Below, in pieces: positions 8,413 through 18,386 of a DNA stretch of 64,000 bases. The notes below the pieces were generated by a model. That model was not told where the DNA came from. It did no database searches and saw only the letters and a list, made by a program, of their open reading frames with translations. The translations under genes were made by a program, and so were the position numbers. Each line of letters opens with the position of its first letter. The stretch's first letter is position 1. Source of the DNA: UBA668 sp043740085. GTDB lineage: Bacteria; Actinomycetota; Acidimicrobiia; Acidimicrobiales; Ilumatobacteraceae. The stretch lies in contig JAYUCY010000001.1 of NCBI GenBank assembly GCA_043740085.1, forward strand, positions 1-64,000, in the 5' to 3' direction.

Positions 8413-9050
8413 GCGGCACCGTTGAGCCGCTGGTCGTGCTGACGGACCGCTTCGCCTGCGAGGCCCGGGGACGTTCACTGATCGAGACCGTCGGCGAAGC
8501 AGTCGACGGCGGCGCTCGCGCCGTGCTCGTGCGGGAGAAGGACCTTTCGTTGCCGGAGCGGCGAGGGCTCCTTGACGCCGTGTGCCGTCTGCTCGAACCG
8601 TTCGGCGGCCGCGTCGGGATCGCATCCGACGCGAACCTCGCGACGGCGGCTGGTGTCGGTTGGGTGCATCTCGCGCAAGCCGACCGATTCTCTGCGCGAC
8701 TTCGGGGGGCCGACGCACCGGAGCTGCTTGTCGGGCGGTCGTGTCACAGCGTCGCCGAAGCCGTCGTGGCGAGCGAGGAAGGGTGCGACTACATCATGGC
8801 TTCACCGGTCGCGCTCACCCGGTCGAAGCCGGGCTACGGGCCGCCGCTGGACATCGCAGGCCTGCGCGCCATCGGCGCTGCCGCAGGAGGCGTCCCCGTG
8901 TTGGCGCTCGGCGGTGTCACCCCGCACGACTGCGCGAGTTGGTTGTCGGCAGGCGCCCGCGGCATTGCGGTGATGGGCGGAATCATGAGCGCCACTGATC
9001 CCGCAGCCATGACCGCTGCCTACCTTCGGGCAATCGACTCCACATCGTGA
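8409..9050 (+). CDS. ThiE/TenI-family protein, second copy
   Basis: A 213-residue TIM-barrel protein paralogous to the one at 5591. Seen: VLVREKDLSLPER (about 38-50), which keeps the REK block, GIASDANLATAAGVGWVHLA (about 71-90), SRSKPGYGPP-like ALTRSKPGYGPP, and VPVLALGGV near 165. It lacks the GVGP motif of the first copy. One of the two is likely thiamine-phosphate synthase and the other TenI, which aromatises the ThiG product; I cannot assign them with certainty. Its GTG start overlaps the thiG stop, and its own stop overlaps the thiD start. Confidence 0.82.
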   Translation: MSGTVEPLVVLTDRFACEARGRSLIETVGEAVDGGARAVLVREKDLSLPERRGLLDAVCRLLEPFGGRVGIASDANLATAAGVGWVHLAQADRFSARLRGADAPELLVGRSCHSVAEAVVASEEGCDYIMASPVALTRSKPGYGPPLDIAGLRAIGAAAGGVPVLALGGVTPHDCASWLSAGARGIAVMGGIMSATDPAAMTAAYLRAIDSTS

Positions 9051-9880
9051 CGACAACAACGCCGCCGATTGCGTTGACAATCGCCGGTTCCGACTCGGGT
9101 GGTGGTGCAGGGGTGCACGCGGATCTGAAGACGTTCGCTGCGCACGGCGTTCACGGCACGAGCGCGATCACTGCGCTGACTGCGCAGAACACGGTTGGTG
9201 TCTTCGGGGTCCATGTTGCACCTGCGTCGTTCGTCGATCAGCAGATGGCTGTCGTGCTCGCCGATTTCGATGTTGGCGCGGTGAAAACGGGGATGCTCGC
9301 GACGGCCGAGATCGTCTCTGTCGTCGCAGCCCGTGCCGCCAGGGGTGAGCTGCTCAATCTCGTCGTCGATCCGGTGATGGTCGCGACCAGCGGCGATCAC
9401 CTTCTCGACCCCGGGGCCGAACGTGCCTACATCACCGAGTTGTTCCCGTATGCGACCGTGATCACACCCAACATCGCCGAAGCGTCCCTGCTTGTCGGAC
9501 GACCGGTGAGCACGGTCGACGAACAGATCGACGCGGCACGCCGCCTGTTCGACTACGGCCCGGCATGTGTTGTTGTCACCGGCGGCGACGCCGACGGCGT
9601 CGAGGTCGTGGATGTCGTCTTCGACGGGACCACGATCCGGTTGCTGCGCTCGACCAAGATCTCGACGTTCAACACGCACGGCACCGGCTGCACGTTCTCG
9701 GCAGCGATCACCGCCCGCCTTGCTGCAGGTGACACGAGCAGCGACGCGATCGATGGCGCCAAGCGTTACATCACTGCCGCACTCCACGGCGCAGCCGAAT
9801 GGCGGCTCGGCCGTGGTCACGGACCGGTCGATCACCTCGCACTGCGGCCCCGCGCGCGACTCGGGACCGAACCGGTGTGA
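9047..9880 (+). CDS. thiD: Hydroxymethylpyrimidine (phosphate) kinase ThiD
   Basis: A 277-residue ribokinase-fold enzyme that phosphorylates HMP and HMP-P to HMP-PP, the pyrimidine substrate of thiamine-phosphate synthase. IAGSDSGGGAGVHADLKTFA near the N-terminus and NTHGTGCTFSAAI (about 207-219), with the anion-hole DTHGTGCT-like motif, are diagnostic. The expected first residue of the latter motif is Asp; here it is Asn. The GTG start overlaps the preceding stop. It ends the first thiamin operon. Confidence 0.93.
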   Translation: MTTTTPPIALTIAGSDSGGGAGVHADLKTFAAHGVHGTSAITALTAQNTVGVFGVHVAPASFVDQQMAVVLADFDVGAVKTGMLATAEIVSVVAARAARGELLNLVVDPVMVATSGDHLLDPGAERAYITELFPYATVITPNIAEASLLVGRPVSTVDEQIDAARRLFDYGPACVVVTGGDADGVEVVDVVFDGTTIRLLRSTKISTFNTHGTGCTFSAAITARLAAGDTSSDAIDGAKRYITAALHGAAEWRLGRGHGPVDHLALRPRARLGTEPV

Positions 9881-9944
9881 TGTGTCGCCGCCGTTTGTGT
9901 GGATGGCGAGTGCGGTCGGTGTGCTACCGTGAGGTCATTGAACG

Positions 9945-10032
9945 CGGGAGCTCACCGTTTGTGGGCTGAGAGGGTGACTGAAGGGTCGCCGACCGCCTGA
10001 ACCTGTCCGGGTAATGCCGGCGTAGGGAGACA
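9945..10032 (+). promoter_or_regulatory. TPP riboswitch (THI element) before thiC
   Basis: Second copy of the thiamin pyrophosphate aptamer: GCGGGAGCTCACC, GGGCTGAGAGGGTG (9963-9976), CTGAACCTGTCCGGGTAA, CCGGCGTAGGGAGAC. The last block, which closes the P1 helix, is also the apparent ribosome-binding site of thiC (AGGGAGA, 4-5 nt before the ATG). Ligand binding can therefore hide the start site directly, which points to translational control. Confidence 0.94.
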
Positions 10033-10035
10033 ACC

Positions 10036-11775
<1,740 letters not shown>

Positions 11776-11872
11776 TCGTTCGAACCACACGCGGACAGTC
11801 ATTGACGAGGTCGGCCCGCGGCATCGAACGAATATGAAGCCGTAACCTGGGGGCCAGACAGGAAGGTAGAGA

Positions 11873-12454
11873 ATGTCAGCAAAGCGCGCACCGGTTGATC
11901 TCGTCAAGGCTGCCACGGCAGTCCGGCTGTTGTTGGAGGCGATCGGCGAAGACCCGGACCGCGCCGGGTTGACAGAAACCCCCGCCCGCGTCGCGCGCAG
12001 CTACGCCCAGCTGCTCCACGGCTACTCAGAAGATCCGGGCGACCATCTCGACCGACAATTCGAAGTCGACCATGACGAAATGGTGATCGTGCGCAATATC
12101 GCGTTCTCCTCGATGTGTGAGCATCACCTGCTGCCGTTCATCGGCACCGCCCACATCGCCTACATCCCTGGTGAGCACGGGCGAGTGTGCGGTCTCTCCA
12201 AACTCGCACGCGTCGTCGACGGATACTCGCGCCGCCTGCAGGTGCAAGAACGACTCACCGTACAGATCGCCGACGCGATCATGCTGCGCCTCGACCCCGC
12301 CGGTGTGCTCGTGGTGATGGAAGCCGAACACATGTGCATGTCGATCCGAGGAGCGATGAAACCGGGCTCGTCCACGACCACGTCTGCGGTTCGTGGCGTC
12401 TTGAAGACAAAGCCCGAGACCCGCTCTGAGGCATTGACACTGCTCGGTCGCTGA
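11873..12454 (+). CDS. folE: GTP cyclohydrolase I FolE
   Basis: A 193-residue enzyme for the first step of tetrahydrofolate (or queuosine precursor) synthesis from GTP. The zinc and active-site motifs are present: SMCEHHLLPF (about 79-88), GRVCGLSKLARVV (about 102-114) and EAEHMCMSIRG (about 150-160). The length is normal. The ATG at 11873 has AGGAAGGTAGAGA upstream. It lies 97 bp after thiC and ends 3 bp before the convergent Nudix gene. Confidence 0.95.
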   Translation: MSAKRAPVDLVKAATAVRLLLEAIGEDPDRAGLTETPARVARSYAQLLHGYSEDPGDHLDRQFEVDHDEMVIVRNIAFSSMCEHHLLPFIGTAHIAYIPGEHGRVCGLSKLARVVDGYSRRLQVQERLTVQIADAIMLRLDPAGVLVVMEAEHMCMSIRGAMKPGSSTTTSAVRGVLKTKPETRSEALTLLGR

Positions 12455-12457
12455 AGG

Positions 12458-13075
12458 TCAGATGCCGAGCGGGTCCTGGCCGACAAGGTGGCGTTCGACC
12501 ATGATTGCCAACACCACCCAGTAACTATCGACCGGCGGCACCAGCTCTGCGCCGGTGCATCGGACCGGCCTGACCCGCCCGGCGGTATCGACCTCGACTG
12601 CAGAGACCTCAATCGTCGAGTCATCGAGCATCGCCAGCACATCGAGAACTGCGACCTCGACGTAGCCGCCAACCTCGTCAGGGTCCAACCGCAACTGCTC
12701 CAGGGGTGTGTCGTCAGTGAGCAGGTAGACGTGCGCGATCTCACGGTTGCGTCCCTCGCCATGATCGTCGGCCAACAGTCGCCGCCCGAGACTGACAAGA
12801 CGGGCTGAGTCAATGGTCAAACCCATCTCTTCGTGCAATTCGCGCACCCCGTCGACGGGTTGTTCGCCCGCCAACAGATGCCCCGTAACTGACAGATCGA
12901 GCATGCCGGGGAACGCACGCGCCGAGTGTTTCCGGCGCTGCAACAACACCCGCGCCGGTAGACCAGATCGAGCCACGAGGCAATGAAACACCTGATGCCA
13001 GTGCCCACCGGCGTGCACGCTCGAACGCGACAGCGTAGCGATCAGTTCTCCGGTCGGGTCGACGACATCAAGCAT
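12458..13075 (-). CDS. Nudix hydrolase, IDI-like subgroup
   Basis: A 205-residue Nudix-fold protein. The start MLDVVDPTGELIATLSRSSVH and the following HWHQVFHCLVARSG resemble the isopentenyl-diphosphate isomerase-like Nudix subgroup, which are hydrolases of uncertain substrate. The Nudix box reads GHLLAGEQPVDGVRELHEEMG. The spacing between the first Glu and the REL block is one residue shorter than the classical pattern. The ATG at 13075 is preferred, but a GTG about 12 codons upstream is possible. A C-terminal domain of about 70 residues follows the box. Confidence 0.78.
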   Translation of the reverse strand: MLDVVDPTGELIATLSRSSVHAGGHWHQVFHCLVARSGLPARVLLQRRKHSARAFPGMLDLSVTGHLLAGEQPVDGVRELHEEMGLTIDSARLVSLGRRLLADDHGEGRNREIAHVYLLTDDTPLEQLRLDPDEVGGYVEVAVLDVLAMLDDSTIEVSAVEVDTAGRVRPVRCTGAELVPPVDSYWVVLAIMVERHLVGQDPLGI

Positions 13076-13229
13076 CTCGTCGTCGCGACCATCAACTCGC
13101 CTGTGACCCACTCGCCTATTCTGCACGGATCTCAGCAGCACGCCCAACACCGCTCACCAAACCGCTGCGACGGTCTGTGCGGCCTGGCCCCGTGTGTCAG
13201 GGTGAAGTGAGACCCCTCGTGTGGTTATA

Positions 13230-13428
13230 GATCCCGCAAGGAGGACTGCTTCGTCGCACTCGAGCCGGACCACCTCGACCAACCTCACGTCAGCGGCACG
13301 ATGTCGCCGACCCGGAGCTCGGCGACAGCGACCTCAGAGCGGTACTCGTTGACGAAGCCGAGCCCAACGCTGAGAATGACGATCGCCGCGATGATCCCAC
13401 CGTCGGTCGTCGCCGGTGGCCGCTGACA
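13230..13428 (-). pseudogene. P-type cation ATPase remnant
   Basis: Minus-strand translation gives GGIIAAIVILSVGLGFVNEY and then RSEVAVAELRVGDIVP. After a one-base shift it continues ADVRLVEVVRLECDEAVL. These are consecutive pieces of the M2 helix and actuator domain of MgtA/PacL-type P-type ATPases, in the right order but with an internal deletion and a frameshift. The rest of the gene (about 800 residues) is missing on both sides. Confidence 0.65.
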
Positions 13429-13432
13429 CTTG

Positions 13433-13920
13433 ATGGACAGCTCGATAGTTGAGTTGCAGCGTGGCTTCCTGACAGACACCCAGATCGAAGCAAGTCGGAT
13501 GATCATGGGGATCGACACGCAGTTGATCGACGATGACACCTACTTCGTTGTGGAGATCGACGGTCAGCTCGCTGGTGCGGCGGCTGGAAGCGTCGGGCAA
13601 TGCTCTACGGTCGGAGTCAGACACCAAGAGGCGACAGCGCGTTGCTCGATCCGGCGACCGACGCCGGTCTGGTTCGAGCGTTGTACACGTCACCTACGTT
13701 TGTGCGACGGATTGTCGGGTGGCGGATTCTCGGGCTGTGCGAGCAAGGCTGCCCGCACGGACGGATTCGGTCTGTTGGAGCTGATGGCGACTCGGTCCGC
13801 ACGACCGCTCTACGAGGCGTTCTGGCTTTGACGCTGCCGAAGGGGTCGTCGATGAGCGGGGCGGCGTAGGGGCGGCGTAGCGGTGCCGCTCACGAGGATG
13901 AGCCGATCAATTCCAATGCG
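13433..13920 (+). pseudogene. GNAT N-acetyltransferase pseudogene with several frameshifts
   Basis: Plus-strand pieces in different frames line up as one acetyltransferase: VELQRGFLTDTQIEASRMI then IDGQLAGA (frame of 13433), LLDPATDAGLVRALYTSPTF (frame of 13600), AARTDGFGLLELMATRSARP (first frame again), then GFDAAEGVVDERGGV and AVPLTRM. The last shift is caused by a tandem duplication of GGGGCGGCGTA near 13857-13879. The N-terminal part is missing. The gene is clearly dead. No gene is visible between 13921 and 14166. Confidence 0.75.
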
Positions 13921-14169
13921 TCCTGCCCCTGGCCGACATTCGTGGTTTGCTCTACAGGTCCGGTAATCGGTCGAAGTTTGCTGATGTTGCCCCGGTTCTA
14001 TGTTCTGCTCATCTCAGCAGCTGGTTTGCCGATGAAGGGCCGTGAAAGAGGTCGTGCCTTGTTGTTCTTCGTTGCACTGAGTTCGAAACAGGCAGCGATG
14101 TTGCAATTCCCGACGCGGTCGGGGGTCGGCTGCCTCCGTAAGCTTCATCGAGAATGACTCCGGCTTGTG

Positions 14170-14724
14170 ATGGTTGACCGTTCGTTCGATCTGATCTTGG
14201 CGTCCGCGCGGGCCGGCGATGGCCGGGGTTTCGAGGAGCTGTACGAGTCCATGCATCGTCGCGTCTTTGCGTTCGCTACAGCCCGGGGTGCGTCCGATCC
14301 GGAAGCCTTGGTGAACGATGTCTTCCTGAAGGTGTTCACGAACATCGCCGCGTTCGTCGGTAACGAGGCCCAGTTCAGTGGGTGGGTGTTCAGGATCACC
14401 CGCAACAAACTTATTGACGAGTCTCGCCAGCGCAAGCGCCGCGTGGAGGAATCAGAGCTCCACGAGGCCCACGAATCGTCGGCTGCAGCGGGCAACGTGG
14501 AATCCGAGGCCCTCGCCCACATGGGAGACGACTGGGTCCGTGCCCAACTGGGTGTGCTGACCGCGGAGCAACGCGATGTCGTCATGTTGCGCGTGGTATC
14601 GAGTCTGACGATCGAAGAGATCGCCGAAGTGATGGGCAAGCGAGTCGGGGCCATCAAGGCAATGCAACGTCGCGCGTTTCGCACGCTTGCCCGCAATCTC
14701 GAGCGTCAGACCGTACCCCAATGA
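14170..14724 (+). CDS. ECF-like RNA polymerase sigma factor
   Basis: A 184-residue two-domain sigma factor. Region 2 spans about residues 25-95 (VNDVFLKVFTNIAAFVG, FSGWVFRITRNKLIDESRQR). Region 4 spans about 125-180, with the HTH TIEEIAEVMGKRVGAIKAMQ. A linker of about 35 residues separates them. The ATG at 14170 or the GTG just before it may be the start; the ribosome-binding site is weak. It overlaps the next gene by ATGA. That gene encodes a membrane protein in the position of an anti-sigma factor, so this pair probably controls the exported proteins that follow. Confidence 0.88.
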   Translation: MVDRSFDLILASARAGDGRGFEELYESMHRRVFAFATARGASDPEALVNDVFLKVFTNIAAFVGNEAQFSGWVFRITRNKLIDESRQRKRRVEESELHEAHESSAAAGNVESEALAHMGDDWVRAQLGVLTAEQRDVVMLRVVSSLTIEEIAEVMGKRVGAIKAMQRRAFRTLARNLERQTVPQ

Positions 14725-15662
14725 GCGACTTTGGCGTTGTCAGTGACGACATGACGAACAGAGCGCTCACCGACGCCGACATCGAGGCGCTGATCCAAGG
14801 GGCAGCCGTTCCCGGTGCGCCGGCTTCGCTGACCGATCTGCTCGTGTCGTTGCGTCAGCGGGCGGCTGATGTTCCGGGTGTTCCGGTCTCTGGCGCGTTG
14901 AGCGAATTCATCATCGGGCGTGCCTCCCCGCTGGCACCGATCGCGACCTGCGGCTCACATCGGACACTGACCGCTGCGACGCGACGCCCGACATCGTTGT
15001 GGGCCAGGGCAAGTGCGCTGCTGGGGCTGGTACCCGTTTATGTTCTGATCGGCGCGACTGCAGCAGCGGCGGCTGTGGGTGGCGCCCAACTGTTGGGGCT
15101 CGTCGACGTCCCATTCCTGCCCGATCGAGGTCATCAGGTGGAGACGCCTGCACCGTCGGAGCTCGAATCGGGTGCTCCTGTTCCGTCGGCTGCGTCACAG
15201 CCGACGGAAGCCTCCTCCTCGAGCACAGCCGAAACCGGCGACCACAGCTCTCCAGCACCGCCCTCACACGCCGCCGCTGCGTCGGTGCCAGAAGTACCCT
15301 CCAATCAACGACCGGCACCGGCGGTACCGGTACTCCCGGACGCAGCCGATCCGAATGCCACCACGGTCGGCTGCGCGCCTGTCACGACGCATCCCGTTGG
15401 TCCGTCAACCAGCCAGATCCCCCCACAGACCAGTTCGCCCGCCAGTGCGTGTGAGCCAGCAACACCGACGCCCGGGACTCAACCTGCCATGGCACCCACC
15501 GCGCCGAACAGCTCGCAACCGGCTCTCCCGACCACCCCCGCAAACGACTCCCAAGCAGTTCAGCCCGCCTCTGGATCGAACTACGAGGGATGGCCCCCGA
15601 GCGAGGCGTCGTCAACCACATCTGCAGGAAATCACGGTCCAGGTAGTACCCCTGGACCGTGA
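14721..15662 (+). CDS. Single-pass membrane protein, putative anti-sigma factor
   Basis: A 313-residue protein with an N-terminal cytoplasmic part (about 1-95), one hydrophobic segment (about 98-122, LGLVPVYVLIGATAAAAAVG) and a long extracytoplasmic tail of about 185 residues rich in Pro, Ser, Thr and Ala. The layout and the ATGA overlap with the sigma gene support an anti-sigma role, but no zinc motif (HX3CX2C) is seen. The low-complexity tail resembles a cell-wall-spanning stalk. The last codons lie inside a strong hairpin. Confidence 0.6.
   Translation: MSDFGVVSDDMTNRALTDADIEALIQGAAVPGAPASLTDLLVSLRQRAADVPGVPVSGALSEFIIGRASPLAPIATCGSHRTLTAATRRPTSLWARASALLGLVPVYVLIGATAAAAAVGGAQLLGLVDVPFLPDRGHQVETPAPSELESGAPVPSAASQPTEASSSSTAETGDHSSPAPPSHAAAASVPEVPSNQRPAPAVPVLPDAADPNATTVGCAPVTTHPVGPSTSQIPPQTSSPASACEPATPTPGTQPAMAPTAPNSSQPALPTTPANDSQAVQPASGSNYEGWPPSEASSTTSAGNHGPGSTPGP
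15633..15661 (+). terminator. Perfect 11-bp hairpin at the end of the putative anti-sigma gene
   Basis: CACGGTCCAGG (15633-15643) and CCTGGACCGTG (15651-15661) pair without mismatch around a 7-nt loop. The hairpin overlaps the stop codon. No T-run follows, so it may act as an RNA-stability element or partial terminator rather than a classical terminator. Confidence 0.5.
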
Positions 15663-15841
15663 TGAGTCGTTATTCACCGTTGAGAGGTTTGTCCTGTCAG
15701 TGATCATCGCCGCCCGAGTCAAACGTTTCTCACCGAAAAGGCAACCTGGCTGAACTACCAGGAAGCAAAGCCCATGGACCCAACAACGGGGTATCCGGGC
15801 TGCCGAAGCGAGAACCCTCAACCCGAACAGGAAGTCAACCC

Positions 15842-16435
15842 ATGCGCACAAGAATTCTGCTAGCTCCTACCGCGATCCTTGCCACGTTCGCACTCGCTTC
15901 CGGCCCCGTTTTCGCTGGCGGTGATGACGTAACGAACGACGTGACCACCCAGGAGTGCCCGGCCGCGGACCATGTCGGCGACACCTCCACGGTCGAGGAG
16001 GCTGCCCAAGAGGCCGCCGCTGCTGCGGAGGATCTCGCCGCCGACGACACATGCCTGAGCGATGAGTCTCAGCTCGCTACGGATGCGCTGCAAGCAGCGC
16101 TGGATCGTCTGTCCGCTGAAGGCGCTGGCGGCAATGGCGTGGCCGCAGCAGTGCTCCAGGCGCTACTCGACGGGGAATCACCGTCAGAGATCGGCGCCGC
16201 GCACGGTGCCGCCATGGCCCAGGCCGCGAAGGAACGTCGCTCCGAGCACGCCGCCGCCCAGGAGGCCCCTGAGACGCCCGAGGCTCCGGTGTCCCCCGCA
16301 GTTCCCGCCGTGCCTGCGACCCCCGCAGTTCCCGCCACCCCCGATGCTCCCGCCGATCCTGCGATCCCGGCAACGGCCGCTACTCCCGCAGGTCCGAGCA
16401 CGCCGACTCCGCCCGCGGCACCCGGCCGCCCATAA
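15842..16435 (+). CDS. Secreted Ala/Pro-rich protein
   Basis: A 197-residue protein with a signal peptide (MRTRILLAPTAILATFALAS, cleavage expected after VFA near residue 25). The central part (about 40-145) is acidic and Ala-rich, probably helical. The C-terminal 55 residues are Pro-Ala repeats (VPAVPATPAVPATPD). I do not recognise a family. It lies 179 bp after the putative anti-sigma gene and between two hairpins, so it may be expressed separately. Its export fits a cell-surface role downstream of the sigma factor pair. Confidence 0.65.
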   Translation: MRTRILLAPTAILATFALASGPVFAGGDDVTNDVTTQECPAADHVGDTSTVEEAAQEAAAAAEDLAADDTCLSDESQLATDALQAALDRLSAEGAGGNGVAAAVLQALLDGESPSEIGAAHGAAMAQAAKERRSEHAAAQEAPETPEAPVSPAVPAVPATPAVPATPDAPADPAIPATAATPAGPSTPTPPAAPGRP

Positions 16436-16445
16436 TCTCCACGCA

Positions 16446-16491
16446 CGCTGTCCCGGCCGTCATCAGATCTCTCCGAGACGCCGGGACAGCG
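16446..16491 (+). terminator. 12-bp perfect stem-loop after the secreted protein gene
   Basis: CGCTGTCCCGGC (16446-16457) pairs perfectly with GCCGGGACAGCG (16480-16491), with a 22-nt loop. It starts 11 bp after the stop codon of the secreted protein. It lacks a following T-run. A terminator or transcript-protecting hairpin is likely. Confidence 0.55.
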
Positions 16492-16558
16492 CCGCGTCAG
16501 CGACCCGATGCGGCCCGAACTCGAACCCGCCAATCGCCTCTCTGAAAGACCACCAACC

Positions 16559-17062
16559 ATGCAACGTCTGGTCACACTTGCCATCGTGTCAGCCATTGCC
16601 CTCGCGGCCTGCTCCAGTTCCGAAACAGCCAGCAATGACACCGGCCCGAGTACCAAGGTCACCATCGCGGATGCATCCAACACAAGCACCACCTCGACGC
16701 CAGACAGCTCAGGAACCCCCAGTACATCGGCCCAGACCGACACTGGTGACACCACCACCACAGCTCCGAATCCGACGAGCGCCGTTTCCCAAGACGACCT
16801 CGTCCGCTTCGTCGCCGCAACAGAAATCGTGCTCAAGGGAACACCCAATCAAGGCATCGTGTACGACGCCCCCGAGATCTACATCGCCATCGCACAAGCC
16901 ACATGCGCCCGCTTCACCGCCGGCGAAACCTTCGAGCAAGTGTCCAATGACCTGCTCGCCGAGGTAGCCAGCTCAAGTTCGCACGATGACAACCGACTCG
17001 TCGGAGCAATACTGGGAGCTGCGACACAGACCATCTGCCCCGAGCACGCAAACCTGATCTGA
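16559..17062 (+). CDS. Lipoprotein with DUF732-like domain
   Basis: A 167-residue lipoprotein. The signal peptide MQRLVTLAIVSAIALAACSS carries the lipobox LAAC, with the modified Cys near residue 17. A Ser/Thr/Asp-rich linker of about 60 residues follows. The C-terminal domain (about 80-165) begins DDLVRFVAATEIVLKG, with cysteines in TCARF and TICPEH, which resembles the DUF732 fold common in actinobacteria. I chose the ATG at 16559 because a start at 16508 would bury the signal peptide. Function unknown. Confidence 0.68.
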   Translation: MQRLVTLAIVSAIALAACSSSETASNDTGPSTKVTIADASNTSTTSTPDSSGTPSTSAQTDTGDTTTTAPNPTSAVSQDDLVRFVAATEIVLKGTPNQGIVYDAPEIYIAIAQATCARFTAGETFEQVSNDLLAEVASSSSHDDNRLVGAILGAATQTICPEHANLI

Positions 17063-17349
17063 CAGTGGGAGTCGAACCTCTTCGCTTCCGGTGGGGTGTT
17101 TTCCACCCTGGCGCGTCGTCCGTGCACTCGCAGTCGGGTCAGCAGGACGGACCCGGCGACCTGGGCTGCGGGCTCGCTCGCTCGCTCTCAGCAGGTGCCT
17201 CGCATGCCTGGCGGACAAGGGTCGAAGGTCCACTCACGGAGGACAGCCGATTGGGACATTCGGCCCTGTCGTTCGGTCGGTGGGCGGTGGAGGATGGGAG
17301 TAACCGATCAGTGCGGGTTGGTGACAGCTCGCCCGTAGAGGAGGCAGCA
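17063..17349. other. Intergenic region without a recognisable gene
   Basis: About 290 bp between the lipoprotein and the DUF1918 gene. The start of the stretch has a short match to the T-arm of a tRNA on the minus strand (GGTTCGACTCCCAC, 17066-17079), but no tRNA can be folded from it. I see no repeat or clear promoter. Confidence 0.4.
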
Positions 17350-17559
17350 GTGCAGGCGAGCGTCGGAGACCGCATCATCGTCAAAGGCCATCGCGTCGGT
17401 AAGCCTGATCGTGACGCCGAGATCATGGCAGTCGGCGCCGACGGCGGCTCTCCTTACACTGTGCGCTGGGGTGACACCGGCCACGAGGCGTTGTTCTTCC
17501 CCGGCAACGACGCAACCATCCAGCACTTCGAGCACGGGGAGCGGGAGGTCGTGCGATGA
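17350..17559 (+). CDS. DUF1918 small protein
   Basis: A 69-residue protein with an SH3-like beta-barrel pattern: ASVGDRIIVKGHRVGKPDRD, then AEIMAV, then SPYTVRWGDTGHEALFFPG. This matches DUF1918, a small actinobacterial family of unknown function. The GTG at 17350 is preceded by GAGGAGG at ideal spacing, which settles the start. It lies 85 bp upstream of the phosphoribosyltransferase gene and may share its transcript. Confidence 0.8.
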   Translation: MQASVGDRIIVKGHRVGKPDRDAEIMAVGADGGSPYTVRWGDTGHEALFFPGNDATIQHFEHGEREVVR

Positions 17560-17644
17560 GGGCGATCGATCGACACTGCCCACCACGACAGTCCCGTTCC
17601 CGCGATCTGACCCCACACGGAGGGCCGGGAACAATGAGGTTGTG

Positions 17645-18316
17645 ATGGCTTTCGTGAATCGTGTCGATGCGGGATGTCGGCTGGCAGAGCGGTTGCGGCA
17701 CCGCGGCGGTGAACCGGTCGTGGTGCTCGGGCTCCCCCGCGGCGGTATCCCGGTTGCGTTCGAGGTCGCCCGCGCTCTCGATGCCCCGCTCGATGTAATC
17801 GTCGTCCGCAAGCTCGGCGTCCCGCATCAGCCCGAGCTGGCGATGGGAGCGATCGGCGAGGATGGCATGCGGGTCCTGAACAACGAGGTCATCGGCATCA
17901 CCCAGGTTTCGGAGCTGGAGCTGGCAGCCGTCGAAGCACGCGAACGCGCTGAGCTCGAACGTCGCGCTCGGCGCTTCCGCGGTGACCGCCCCCGCCAGCC
18001 GCTCGAAGGCCGAACCGCGATCATCGTCGACGATGGCATCGCCACCGGGTCGACTGCTCGCGCCGCGTGCCAGGTCGCGCGGGCGCATGGCGCAACCCGT
18101 ATCGTGCTCGCCGTACCCGTTGCCCCTCCGGGCTGGACCAGCCGGTTCGAGGCTGACGCAGACGAGCTGATCGCGCTCGAGACGCCAGAACCGTTCTTCG
18201 CCGTCGGGCAGTTCTACGAGGACTTCTCGCAGACGACCGACGACGAGGTGGTCTCCTACCTCGAGCGGGCCGGCCGATTCACGAGGAGTGGTACGACGTA
18301 CCCGTCGGAGCGGTAG
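17645..18316 (+). CDS. Phosphoribosyltransferase-fold protein
   Basis: A 223-residue protein of the type I PRTase fold. The PRPP loop is AIIVDDGIATGSTARAA (about residues 123-139), and the N-terminal VLGLPRGGIPVAFEVARAL (about 28-46) is the usual partner motif. Close relatives are annotated as putative phosphoribosyltransferases and are often found with stress or erythromycin-esterase-like genes. The base substrate is unknown. The start is ATG 17645, with a GTG three bases upstream as an alternative. It converges with the liv operon across a terminator hairpin. Confidence 0.82.
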   Translation: MAFVNRVDAGCRLAERLRHRGGEPVVVLGLPRGGIPVAFEVARALDAPLDVIVVRKLGVPHQPELAMGAIGEDGMRVLNNEVIGITQVSELELAAVEARERAELERRARRFRGDRPRQPLEGRTAIIVDDGIATGSTARAACQVARAHGATRIVLAVPVAPPGWTSRFEADADELIALETPEPFFAVGQFYEDFSQTTDDEVVSYLERAGRFTRSGTTYPSER

Positions 18317-18344
18317 TTCGGCACCGGCAGAGCGGGGCCATGGG

Positions 18345-18380
18345 GTGAGTCGACCGGAGGCGACACGCCGGTCAGCTCAC
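18345..18380. terminator. Bidirectional hairpin between convergent genes
   Basis: GTGAGTCGACCGG (18345-18357) and CCGGTCAGCTCAC (18368-18380) form a 13-bp stem with two mismatches and a 10-nt loop. It sits in the 70-bp gap between the PRTase gene and livF, which face each other, so it can serve both as a terminator. Confidence 0.55.
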
Positions 18381-18386
18381 GAGGTC

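Noticed and set aside
11776..11872. Inverted repeat TCGTTCGA / TCGAACGA between thiC and folE
   Set aside because: The arms are only 8 bp and more than 40 bp apart; such short GC-rich repeats are expected by chance, so it is not called a terminator.
13942..14157. Open frame of 71 codons before the sigma factor gene
   Set aside because: No ribosome-binding site, no recognisable domain and unusual composition; it is more likely the promoter region of the sigma operon.
17066..17079. tRNA T-arm-like sequence GGTTCGACTCCCAC on the minus strand
   Set aside because: No matching 5' T-stem, anticodon arm or acceptor stem can be formed around it, so it is not reported as a tRNA or as an attachment site.
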